The position numbers and the translations under genes were made by a program. A stretch of DNA of 64,000 nucleotides, from contig NZ_JAMBON010000016.1 in NCBI RefSeq assembly GCF_023715655.1, positions 1 through 64,000 of the forward strand, in the 5' to 3' direction. Below, piece after piece: positions 35,298-42,252 of this stretch. Source of the stretch: Oceanobacillus luteolus (lineage in GTDB: Bacteria; Bacillota; Bacilli; Bacillales; Amphibacillaceae). The notes beneath the pieces were generated by a model. The model was not told where the DNA came from. It did no database searches and saw only the letters and a program-made list of their open reading frames with translations. Within the stretch, counting starts at the first letter, position 1. The number at the start of each line of letters is the position of its first letter.

Positions 35298-35882
35298 ATG
35301 AACGGAATGAACGAATGGATGCCAATTTCGCAAGTATCCCAAAAAGTGAACATACCTCCAGAAACAGTCAGACGCTATGCTAGACAATATGGATCTTATC
35401 TGGCTATGAAGCGAGGCGAAAAGAAAGCCTATCTTATCCATGAAAGTTCACTGGATACGATAAAAAGAATCCGGACTCTATTGGAACAGGGACACCAGCA
35501 TGGACAGGTGAAACTCTTGTTGAGGAACGAGAACGAAGCAAATGTTCACATAGAGAAAGAAGAAGCTGAACATGATCAAAAATTATCACAACAAATGATG
35601 AAAGAGATTCATATGCTTGTAGACCAGAATAAAAAGCTCATGAAATTGATGACCGAGATGCATGAACGGATGAATGTATACGAAGAAATATTGGAACAAC
35701 AGCAGCAGCTGGCTGTTACCTCTGAACAGGTGGATGAAACGATGAAAGAACAAAGGGATTATGAGAGAAAACGGGATGAATACTTGTTGAAAACGATGAA
35801 CGAAATGCAGGAAAAACGAAAAGAAAGTGCAAATCCGCGGGAAAAGAATAGGCTATTTACGAAACTCTTCAAATTGACTTGA
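35298..35882 (+). CDS. MerR-type HTH coiled-coil protein with DUF3967-like tail
   Basis: 194 residues. The N-terminal helix-turn-helix (WMPISQVSQKVNIPPETVRRYARQYG, residues about 7-32) is of MerR/RacA type. A long, charged coiled coil follows (about 85-160), then RDYERKRDEYLLKTMNEMQEKRK, which looks like DUF3967 (PF13152). Proteins of this build are frequent on Bacillus plasmids and also resemble the chromosome-anchoring protein RacA, so DNA binding plus scaffold or tether roles are possible. GAGGGGG precedes ATG 35298. It is convergent with the kinase gene of the peptide cassette and probably not part of it. Confidence 0.75.
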   Translation: MNGMNEWMPISQVSQKVNIPPETVRRYARQYGSYLAMKRGEKKAYLIHESSLDTIKRIRTLLEQGHQHGQVKLLLRNENEANVHIEKEEAEHDQKLSQQMMKEIHMLVDQNKKLMKLMTEMHERMNVYEEILEQQQQLAVTSEQVDETMKEQRDYERKRDEYLLKTMNEMQEKRKESANPREKNRLFTKLFKLT

Positions 35883-35889
35883 AAAAAAC

Positions 35890-35928
35890 TACAGTCCACA
35901 ACATTGAGCGGGTGGACTGTATTTTTCT
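35890..35928. terminator. Bidirectional terminator
   Basis: TACAGTCCAC (35890-35899) and GTGGACTGTA (35912-35921), a perfect 10-bp stem, T run on the plus side and TTTTTTTC on the minus side. It closes the peptide/ABC/kinase cassette. Confidence 0.85.
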
Positions 35929-36783
35929 TTAATGACTCTCCAGATAATTGAGGAAGAACTCATGAATCCGGAATGTTGTGGGCCGCTTGCCAGGTTGTAA
36001 ATCCAGGCAGCGGTTTATTAAATGAGCGAAATCTTCATCTAATTCCCGATGTTTTTGTACGGGTTGAGCAGCCCTTTTAAGCTGTTCGAAACTTCCATCC
36101 TCCATAGATTGAAATGGACGTTTAGCTGTTGCAGCAAAATAGAGGACTGCACCGATTCCCCATACGTCAGCAGCTGGGGTCAATTTGTCTCCTCGTGCCT
36201 GTTCCGGCGACATGTATTGTTTTGTCCCAATCCCTTTCCTCACCTCTCCAGGACGTGCTGCCAAATTAAGGTCGATGACTTTGGCAAGTGGAGGTTGGGA
36301 AATAATATTTGAGGGCTTTAAATCAAGATGTAAAATATTATTCAAATGAAGATAGTGGACGGCCGAGGTGAGCTGCATGCCGAGATGTGCCAACTGTTTC
36401 GCCGGCAGATAGGTATCTTCGGCTGCGAGATTCCTGACCAGACGGGAAAGTGTTTCTCCTGTTAAGGTTTCTTGTATCAGGACCGGTACTGGTATTTTCA
36501 CAATTTCATAGCCGCGGACAAGGTTTGGATGGGAGAGTTTCTTCAGGTACTCCCCTTCCTGAATCAGACGTTGCTTTGCTATTTCGCTCGTTGCGCAAGC
36601 GGGCTGCAAGGTCTTGGCGATACAACCTGTAAGCTTCTCTTCACTCCAAACATAATAGACGTCACAATCCTGGCCTCGCCGCATGTGGTGGATGACGGTG
36701 TAGCCAGGGATGAGTGTTTCCCCTTTTTGAAGAGGTTCAATCATTTCTTTGTTGTCTGTCCATTTCAAGTTATTCAAAAGCAT
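35929..36783 (-). CDS. Stand-alone Hanks-type Ser/Thr protein kinase
   Basis: 284 residues, a kinase domain and little else. Catalytic residues are present: Lys57 (IAK, the VAIK lysine), Glu76 (helix C), the loop HLDLKPSN (Asp154, Lys156, Asn159), Asp171 in DLN (in place of DFG) and GTKQYMSPEQ as activation/P+1 segment. The glycine-rich loop (MRRGQDCDVYYV) is degenerate. There is no transmembrane or PASTA part, unlike PrkC, so it is cytosolic. It is the last gene of a unit with an ABC exporter and three Ser-rich peptides. It is the only candidate peptide-modifying enzyme in that unit, and no lyase or cyclase domain is attached. AAGGAG precedes ATG 36783. Confidence 0.85.
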   Translation of the reverse strand: MLLNNLKWTDNKEMIEPLQKGETLIPGYTVIHHMRRGQDCDVYYVWSEEKLTGCIAKTLQPACATSEIAKQRLIQEGEYLKKLSHPNLVRGYEIVKIPVPVLIQETLTGETLSRLVRNLAAEDTYLPAKQLAHLGMQLTSAVHYLHLNNILHLDLKPSNIISQPPLAKVIDLNLAARPGEVRKGIGTKQYMSPEQARGDKLTPAADVWGIGAVLYFAATAKRPFQSMEDGSFEQLKRAAQPVQKHRELDEDFAHLINRCLDLQPGKRPTTFRIHEFFLNYLESH

Positions 36784-36818
36784 GATGTTTCAGCTCCTTA
36801 AATATTATTGATTTCCTT

Positions 36819-38678
36819 TTAGTTTGGAACTGCCTGCAAATGTTTTTTAGCTTCTGGCTGTGCATCAAACAGTTCCGCATACTTTCCACCATTTGCGAGC
36901 AATTCTTCATGTGTTCCGTTCTCCATTACTTTGCCGTCTTCGAGATAGAGAATTCTGTCCGCTCTAGCAGCACTTCTTAAATTATGTGTAATGATGAGAG
37001 TTGCTTTATCTTGCATTAATTGTTTCAAAGGATCCATAACCCGCTGTTCAGATTTTGCATCAAGCCCTTCTGTTGGTTCGTCGAGGATTAAGATGGATGC
37101 ATTGCGGATAATGGCTCTTGCTATAGCAATTCGCTGGCGTTGACCACCGGATAAATTTCTGCCTTTTTGGCCGACGTGGGTATCATATCCTTCCGATAAT
37201 TCAATAATGAAGTCATGCGCCCCGGCTCTTTTGGCGGCTTCTACGATTTGCTCATCAGTCGCTTCAGATTTTCCATAGGCGATATTTTCTCTTACAGTCC
37301 CATCAAAGATCAAGGATTCCTGGAAAAGGACAGCAACATTATCCCGGAGTGATTCAAGACTCACTCCTTTAATCACATTTCCGTCGACAAGGATTCTTCC
37401 TTCTGTCGGATCGTAAAAACGCATCAACAATTTCACAATCGTGGATTTGCCGGTTCCGCTTGCCCCGACAAGAGCGACAGATTCACCGGGTTCAATGGAA
37501 AATGTGACGTCAGACAATACTTTTTTCTTTTTGCCTGGATAAGAAAAGGAAACGTGATCAAACTCTACACGGCCCGTTGGCTCTTCCATAATATAGGGAG
37601 CTTCTTTGATTATTGGTTTTTCGTCCATAAATTCAATGACCCGCTCGGCGCTTGCAGATGCGGAATAAATCGTATTCAGTAATCTGCTGAGACCGCGGAC
37701 CGGTCGGTAAAGTTTATTTAATAATGTCATGAAAGCTACCAGGCCTCCGATGGTGAGCTCACCTTGAATGAGAAGCATCGCTCCAACAGCCATTACAGCG
37801 AGTGTTCCGAACGTTTCAATCAGACTGACGACTGGAGAAAATGCGGCTTTCAGACGGACTTTCAACATTTTGGCATCAAAGCTGCGTCGGTTTTGCAGAT
37901 CAAAACGTTCAGCTTCTGCCTCTTGTTGGTTATACGCTTGCATCAAGGCAATATTTGAAAAACTCTCTTCTGAAATGGAGTTGATTGCCCCTTCTCGACG
38001 GGTCCTTTCCCGCGAGGCCATTTTAATTCTTTTCGAGAAAAACCGTGTCACTACATAAAATAAAGGTACGACGATTAGTGAAACGAAAGCCAATTTCCAT
38101 TGCATGAAAAACAGCATGGTTATAAAAACAATGAGCTGACTAAAATATGATACAGCCGATGTCGCTCCTGTAATAATCAGCCGTTCAATGGAAGCAATAT
38201 CACTCGACATCCGTGAAATGATATCACCAAGTTTCCGTTTTTCAAAAAAGTGGAGCGATAGACCTTGTAAATGTTCATACAGCCCTTTTCGCAATGAAAG
38301 AATAAAATTCTCCCCGACCCAATTGGACATATACGTACCACCGAAATATAAAGTCCCGCGAAGAACTGTCAGGCAGAAGTACGCTAGAATAATTCCGTAG
38401 ATGGCATTAAATTGTTGAGGGACCAGAACGTGATCGATAAAGTCCTGCAAGAGCCAAACAGTACCTGATTGGACGACTGGCTGTAAAATAATCAACAGTA
38501 AACTAAATAGAATCCAGAAACGGTATGGCTTGGCATATGGCCAGAACCTGCGGAATATTTCTTTTACAGGGACAGGTGGGGACTCGGAAATAAGGTTATC
38601 CTCTATGTTTCTAACTTTCCATAAATCCCTGAACTTTTGCCGGGAGTGTTTTTTTCTTTTATTATTCCGTTGCCTCAT
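36819..38678 (-). CDS. ABC exporter, fused membrane-ATPase (ABCB/LmrA-like)
   Basis: 619 residues. A basic N-terminal arm (RQRNNKRKKHSRQKFRD) precedes a six-helix exporter domain (about 60-340) and one ABC domain with Walker A GASGTGKST, Q-loop FQES, signature LSGGQRQRIAIARA, Walker B ILILDEPTEGLD and the H-loop ITHN. It should act as a dimer. No C39 peptidase domain is present, so leader removal, if any, needs another protease. Its position between three tandem peptide genes and a kinase makes peptide export the likely job; drug export is the alternative from sequence alone. ATG 38678 has AAAGGGGTGA eight bases upstream; GTG 38690 is less likely. Confidence 0.85.
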   Translation of the reverse strand: MRQRNNKRKKHSRQKFRDLWKVRNIEDNLISESPPVPVKEIFRRFWPYAKPYRFWILFSLLLIILQPVVQSGTVWLLQDFIDHVLVPQQFNAIYGIILAYFCLTVLRGTLYFGGTYMSNWVGENFILSLRKGLYEHLQGLSLHFFEKRKLGDIISRMSSDIASIERLIITGATSAVSYFSQLIVFITMLFFMQWKLAFVSLIVVPLFYVVTRFFSKRIKMASRERTRREGAINSISEESFSNIALMQAYNQQEAEAERFDLQNRRSFDAKMLKVRLKAAFSPVVSLIETFGTLAVMAVGAMLLIQGELTIGGLVAFMTLLNKLYRPVRGLSRLLNTIYSASASAERVIEFMDEKPIIKEAPYIMEEPTGRVEFDHVSFSYPGKKKKVLSDVTFSIEPGESVALVGASGTGKSTIVKLLMRFYDPTEGRILVDGNVIKGVSLESLRDNVAVLFQESLIFDGTVRENIAYGKSEATDEQIVEAAKRAGAHDFIIELSEGYDTHVGQKGRNLSGGQRQRIAIARAIIRNASILILDEPTEGLDAKSEQRVMDPLKQLMQDKATLIITHNLRSAARADRILYLEDGKVMENGTHEELLANGGKYAELFDAQPEAKKHLQAVPN

Positions 38679-38705
38679 CAAACTGCTCACCCCTTTGTGA
38701 AGAAA

Positions 38706-38731
38706 GCGGCCCCTTCTGAGTCAGGAGCCGC
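38706..38731 (-). terminator. Intercistronic hairpin between peptide genes and exporter
   Basis: GCGGCCCC (38706-38713) and GGAGCCGC (38724-38731) pair over 8 bp with one G-U pair. On the minus strand TTTCTT follows. It is placed to let most transcripts stop after the peptide genes and some continue into the exporter and kinase. Confidence 0.6.
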
Positions 38732-38765
38732 ATCTTGTTTATTCCTGTATAGAAGCCTTTGGCAT

Positions 38766-38885
38766 TTAAGAATCGCTGTTACTGTAACTGTTGCTATAGC
38801 TGAAGCTTTCACTATCACTGTTGCTGTAACTTACAGAAGTGACTTCTTCAGCCGCAGCTGGTGTTAATCCATCAAAGTAAGTCAT
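38766..38885 (-). CDS. Ser-alternating small peptide, copy C (39 aa)
   Basis: Third of three tandem minus-strand genes. It starts with the constant MTYFDGLTPAAAEEVTS, then from residue 17 to 39 every odd residue is Ser (first part VSYSNSDSES, end NSYSNSDS), with V, Y, N, D, E and F in between. It differs from copy A at residue 18 (Val for Tyr). GAGAGGAGGGAACCG precedes ATG 38885. No Cys, no Thr in the tail, no membrane segment. The predicted gene is far below usual annotation length, but SD, repetition and selection of the reading frame in three copies (mostly silent differences) argue that it is real. Likely a modified and exported peptide precursor. Confidence 0.8.
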   Translation of the reverse strand: MTYFDGLTPAAAEEVTSVSYSNSDSESFSYSNSYSNSDS

Positions 38886-38922
38886 CTTGCGGTTCCCTCC
38901 TCTCTTAATTCAACGCTTTAGT

Positions 38923-39036
38923 TTAGGAATCACTGTTACTGTAGCTATTGCTAAAGCTTTCACTATCGCTGTTGCTATAGCTATAAGAAGTAACCTCTTC
39001 AGCCGCGGCTGGTGTCAGTCCATCGAAATAAGTCAT
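38923..39036 (-). CDS. Ser-alternating small peptide, copy B (37 aa)
   Basis: Second tandem copy, with the same 17-residue N-terminus. The tail is two residues shorter: one Tyr-Ser unit after SESFS is missing, so the Ser-X alternation stays in register. Loss of exactly one dipeptide keeps both frame and periodicity, which suggests the periodicity matters. GAGAGGAGGGAACTG precedes ATG 39036. Unit length to copy C is 151 bases and to copy A 156 bases. The intergenic spacers are also similar, so the array arose by recent tandem duplication. Confidence 0.8.
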   Translation of the reverse strand: MTYFDGLTPAAAEEVTSYSYSNSDSESFSNSYSNSDS

Positions 39037-39072
39037 TTGCAGTTCCCTCCTCTCTTCGTTCAATGTTGTAGT

Positions 39073-39192
39073 TTAGGAATCACTGTTGCTGTAGCTATTG
39101 CTATAGCTGAAGCTTTCACTATCGCTGTTGCTGTAACTATAAGAAGTAACCTCTTCAGCTGCAGCTGGCGTCAATCCATCAAAGTAAGTCAT
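39073..39192 (-). CDS. Ser-alternating small peptide, copy A (39 aa)
   Basis: First gene of the minus-strand unit, behind a very strong AAGGAGGTG seven bases before ATG 39192. N-terminal part MTYFDGLTPAAAEEVTS is mildly hydrophobic then acidic and could be a leader or recognition sequence. From Ser17 to Ser39 serine occupies every odd position (YSYSNSDSES, FSYS, NSYSNSDS). In an extended strand all serines would face one side and Tyr, Asn, Asp, Glu and Phe the other. The peptide ends in Ser. No known RiPP core signature is present: no Cys for lanthionine, no lasso-type Gly1/Asp ring. Serine phosphorylation or dehydration by the 35929 kinase is a hypothesis. Confidence 0.82.
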   Translation of the reverse strand: MTYFDGLTPAAAEEVTSYSYSNSDSESFSYSNSYSNSDS

Positions 39193-39248
39193 GCTGCAAC
39201 ACCTCCTTCCCTGTTACCACCATTATTCCACGGGAAGATTAGGGAACC

Positions 39249-39254
39249 ATTATA
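39249..39254 (-). promoter_or_regulatory. -10 element of the peptide operon promoter
   Basis: A perfect minus-strand TATAAT lies 57 bases before the first peptide start. The -35 region 17 bases upstream (TTCTAA) is poor, which suggests that an activator may be needed. The response regulator at 42249 is a candidate; this is inference. Confidence 0.5.
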
Positions 39255-39318
39255 AGAAAACAATAGAAAAGTTAGAATTAAATGAGAAATGTCTGAGAAG
39301 TATTTCAAGGAGGTGACA

Positions 39319-39414
39319 ATGATTGTCATATTAGAGATATTTTTCAAGGAGACTGGGGGTGTGTTGCAGGATTTAAAGTTATCGTTGGGAATGGGAATTG
39401 TAGATTGCTATTAG
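39319..39414 (+). CDS. Possible 31-aa small protein, divergent from the peptide genes
   Basis: ATG 39319 stands five bases behind AAGGAGGTGACA, a near-perfect ribosome binding site. The reading frame gives a hydrophobic start (MIVILEIFF), then KETGGVLQDLKLSLGMG and a C-terminal DCY, stop 39412-39414, and a hairpin follows at 39424. I know no homolog. It lies back to back with the peptide operon and might be a signal peptide, a small regulator or a decayed remnant. Confidence 0.4.
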   Translation: MIVILEIFFKETGGVLQDLKLSLGMGIVDCY

Positions 39415-39423
39415 AATAAAGAT

Positions 39424-39460
39424 CACCCTAGCAGCTAGGTTTAATACGTCTGCTAGGGTG
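39424..39460. terminator. Hairpin / terminator
   Basis: CACCCTAGCAG (39424-39434) and CTGCTAGGGTG (39450-39460) form a perfect 11-bp stem. It can serve the small ORF on the plus strand (GTTTCC follows) or the lipoprotein operon coming from 39719 on the minus strand (TGATCTTTATT follows). Confidence 0.6.
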
Positions 39461-39488
39461 GTTTCCGATGCAATATAGATTTTGTATT

Positions 39489-39669
39489 CCCTCTTGAAGT
39501 GGGAAATCTCCCGCAGGGTCATGTGAGGGTTTCTCACGTTCCCTCATGAAGTGAAAAAGCGCCAATGGGGGCATGTGAGTCCATCTCACATGCCCTCTCG
39601 AAGTCTAAAACCTCCCGCGAGGGCACGTGAGACATCCTTACGCGCCCTCTGACATCAAAAGTCAGCCCC
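39489..39669. repeat. 52-bp tandem repeat array with internal hairpins
   Basis: Three full units at 39489-39540, 39541-39592 and 39593-39644, each beginning CCCTC(N)(N)GAAGT and each exactly 52 bases, plus a partial fourth (39645-39669). Each unit boundary can fold; the best is GGGCATGTGAG, 5-nt loop, CTCACATGCCC (perfect 11-bp stem across units 2 and 3). Units are about 60-70% alike by eye. It is more GC-rich than its surroundings and lies just downstream of the lipoprotein gene. Confidence 0.8.
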
Positions 39670-39718
39670 TTAAGGGTATGCAAGCTATTGTTGTGTCAAT
39701 ATCAAGCCTATTGAAAGC

Positions 39719-40789
39719 CTACTCTTCAGAACTAAGGACCATGTTTTCCGTAATTTCAAGGATCTCTTCTTGTTTTATGTCTGGATTGACAACCATCAGG
39801 TTGTAACGCAGTCCGTCTTCATCCCAGAGGTAAGCGTCCATCATTTCCTCATATTCAGCATCATTTCCTCGTACCTCTACATCAGATTCAGAGATTGGCA
39901 TATCTTCTGGAGTTGGGAAAACAGATAACATAAATAATGGTGCCCCTTCCTCGGAACTGAAGGTCATGTCTACTTCATAACGATTTAATTCGCCTTGAGG
40001 TTCACGCATGGTGATACTGTCTAGTTTTGCATCATCTTCGGAGAATGTAAGGATTGGTTGCTCTAATGCTTTAGCCGCCTCTTCCAATGTTACGTTGTTT
40101 GGTGCAACTTCCTCTTCCAAGTCGGTGATTTCAACGTCTTCTGGAATATCGATGGTAAATGTATCTTCCGAAAATTTCGGTGAAAAATCTAATTCGGTAT
40201 AGGTCACTTCCACCTTCATATCGCCTGTTTCGGTGACAAGTTTTACGATGAACCATGTTTTTTGATCCACCCAAAATTCCATATCGCCTATTAATCCATT
40301 TTTTTCATTTGCTTTCATGCGAATGTGGTAAGTGTCATCACCGAGTATTTCTTCTTCGCCAACCAGTTCATGTGTATGGGATTCTTTTAGCATATCCATC
40401 ATCGATATGAATTGATCTTTTGGGCCCGCTCCAGTAAAGCCTTCGAGCTCAGACGTGATCATTTTATGCGCTTCTCCCGTTGCTTCATCGTACATGGTCA
40501 TATTTTCTCCATCGTTTAATACGATTATTTCTTGCTCAAGCAATTGATCAATGTTAATAATTTTTCTTTTTATACCATCAACATACTCTTCCATGACCGT
40601 ATGTTCCATCAACTCTTCACCTTCATACACTTTCATTTCTGACTTTCCGAAATAACTGGCCAAATCTTTTTCTGACTCAATCGCATTGTGAATGATTTCT
40701 TCCGCAGAAACATTGTTTTGCGAGCATCCTCCTAATACTAGTGCAAACATACTCATGATCAGCATAACTTTTTTCCATGTAAGTTTCAT
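39719..40789 (-). CDS. LolA-like lipoprotein with DUF4367-like C-terminus
   Basis: 356 residues. Lipobox LVLGGC (Cys22). Residues about 30-215 look like a LolA/RseB-type beta domain (SYFGKSEMKVYEGEE, TYHIRMKANEKNGLIGDMEFWVDQKTWFIVKL), and the last part (DIPEDVEITDLEEEVAP... onward) resembles DUF4367-type proteins. Such lipoproteins often sit beside regulators and sense lipids or envelope state. ATG 40789 overlaps the kinase gene by four bases and follows GGAGAGAGGA, so regulator, kinase and lipoprotein are one operon. It is the gene closest to the peptide cassette on the same strand. Confidence 0.78.
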   Translation of the reverse strand: MKLTWKKVMLIMSMFALVLGGCSQNNVSAEEIIHNAIESEKDLASYFGKSEMKVYEGEELMEHTVMEEYVDGIKRKIINIDQLLEQEIIVLNDGENMTMYDEATGEAHKMITSELEGFTGAGPKDQFISMMDMLKESHTHELVGEEEILGDDTYHIRMKANEKNGLIGDMEFWVDQKTWFIVKLVTETGDMKVEVTYTELDFSPKFSEDTFTIDIPEDVEITDLEEEVAPNNVTLEEAAKALEQPILTFSEDDAKLDSITMREPQGELNRYEVDMTFSSEEGAPLFMLSVFPTPEDMPISESDVEVRGNDAEYEEMMDAYLWDEDGLRYNLMVVNPDIKQEEILEITENMVLSSEE

Positions 40790-42252
40790 GATAATCCTCT
40801 CTCCTTGAGCCAACAGGCTATTAATGTGCCCTTACTTTCTATGGACCAAATTTTTATTTTTCCTTCGTGTTTTTCCATAATCATTTTTGCGATGCTAAGT
40901 CCTAAACCTGATGTTGCTCCTTTACCACGGGACGCTTCATTTTGGTAAAAAGGCTGAAAAACTTTGTTTATTTGGCTCGGATGCATGCCTTGTCCTTCAT
41001 TCTGAATGATGATAACGGTTCCGTCATTTCTCCAATCATCGAGTCCTTGGATAAACTCAGGGAAGACCCAATTTGGCAGTGGCTTTTTTGCTGAGATTCC
41101 GGCTAGCCAAACGTACTTACCCTCTGGTGTATAGCGGATGCTGTTATCCATGAGATTATCGACGACGCGAATCATCTGTTTTGGATCTAATACATACCCA
41201 TTCCGCACCGATGTCTCAACATTAAGATGGATATTCTTTTTCGCACATGCTTCTTCATAGCCGGAGAACAACATATCAAAGAATTCATTTCCATTTACAG
41301 GTACGCGACGTAGCGTATTTTCTGCAGATTGTAATGCAGTAAAAACCGACAAATCATTGATCATCTCTTTCATATGTTCCAGCTTCTCATAGAGGATTTG
41401 CTGGTATTCCTCCCGCTCCTCTTGAGTTAGATGATGGCTCTCCAAAGCTTCGGTATACGTACGGATCACGGTCAACGGAGTCTTTAAATCATGAGATAGG
41501 GATGCCACCATATATTCTTTTTCCCTCTGTTGTTTGGCTAATTTTTCTCTTGTTTCGAGGATTTGTGCTTTCATTTGTTCAAAGTGTTCGATGAGTACCC
41601 CAATTTCATCTCTTGATGGTTGGAGCCGTTGATCCAATTCTTTTCCTGCAGCGAACGCAGTCATATGGTGCTGCAGCTGATTCAATGGCCGGTTCAGTTT
41701 CTTGTTGATTGCAATAATGACTATTACATATAAAGCGAGAAAGAAGGTGCTTAAAAGCACAACCATCATGGTGGTACTTTTGTTTGAAGCATCAATCCAA
41801 GCTTGTCTGCTCATCGTAATTTCATACAAACCTGCAAGCTGCTCCTGCTCATCAAAAACTAATCTTTTTAATGAATAGGTACGCGGATTTTTTTGGTATT
41901 CATTTAAATTTTGGAACAAGACATCTTTATTCGGCTTATACAATTGTGTTGCACTTGAAGGAGTCATGGATGAATATAAATGAATGCCATCATACCGATA
42001 TAAATCGATTTTTAGGTTCTCATTAGTGTAACGTTTTAACGGCTCATAGTTTTCTTCTGACTGAATTGTATACAAGGACACATCGTTGAGCACATCTTCC
42101 AGGTTGTTAGCGACATCTTGAAACTGAAGGAAATCTGTAATATCCTGCTTATCATCATAATCACTGAGACTGACATAGAGCAGGTAAGCAGCAGCCACGG
42201 GTAACAACATGACGAGGAGGTAACTAATCATCAGCCAATATTTGATCTTCAT
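40786..42252 (-). CDS. Sensor histidine kinase (HAMP, HisKA)
   Basis: 488 residues. TM1 is at about 5-27, with an extracellular domain of about 130 residues, TM2 at about 160-182, HAMP (LNRPLNQLQHHMTAFAAGKEL), HisKA with the phospho-acceptor in SLSHDLKTPLTVIRTYTEAL, and HATPase motifs VVDNLMDNSIRYTP, NEGQGM and GLGLSIAKMIMEKH. ATG 42252 follows GGGGAGC and overlaps the regulator stop by four bases. An intact orthodox kinase. Its signal is unknown; the coupled LolA-like lipoprotein suggests cell-envelope monitoring. Confidence 0.9.
   Translation of the reverse strand: MKIKYWLMISYLLVMLLPVAAAYLLYVSLSDYDDKQDITDFLQFQDVANNLEDVLNDVSLYTIQSEENYEPLKRYTNENLKIDLYRYDGIHLYSSMTPSSATQLYKPNKDVLFQNLNEYQKNPRTYSLKRLVFDEQEQLAGLYEITMSRQAWIDASNKSTTMMVVLLSTFFLALYVIVIIAINKKLNRPLNQLQHHMTAFAAGKELDQRLQPSRDEIGVLIEHFEQMKAQILETREKLAKQQREKEYMVASLSHDLKTPLTVIRTYTEALESHHLTQEEREEYQQILYEKLEHMKEMINDLSVFTALQSAENTLRRVPVNGNEFFDMLFSGYEEACAKKNIHLNVETSVRNGYVLDPKQMIRVVDNLMDNSIRYTPEGKYVWLAGISAKKPLPNWVFPEFIQGLDDWRNDGTVIIIQNEGQGMHPSQINKVFQPFYQNEASRGKGATSGLGLSIAKMIMEKHEGKIKIWSIESKGTLIACWLKERGLS

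Noticed and set aside
38766-39192. Lanthipeptide or lasso peptide precursors
   Set aside because: No Cys for lanthionine rings, no LanM/LanKC/LanB or lasso cyclase/protease nearby, and no matching leader motif. Only the kinase recalls class III/IV/V systems, so no class is assigned.
38637-39255. Plus-strand reading frames antisense to the peptide genes
   Set aside because: They are long only because the repeated minus-strand genes lack stops in that frame; no ribosome binding sites and a low-complexity Val/Ala/Ile product. The minus-strand frames have strong sites and coherent conservation.
39489-39669. CRISPR array
   Set aside because: The 52-bp periodicity has no constant repeat and unique spacer split; the whole unit is weakly conserved and forms hairpins, and there are no cas genes.
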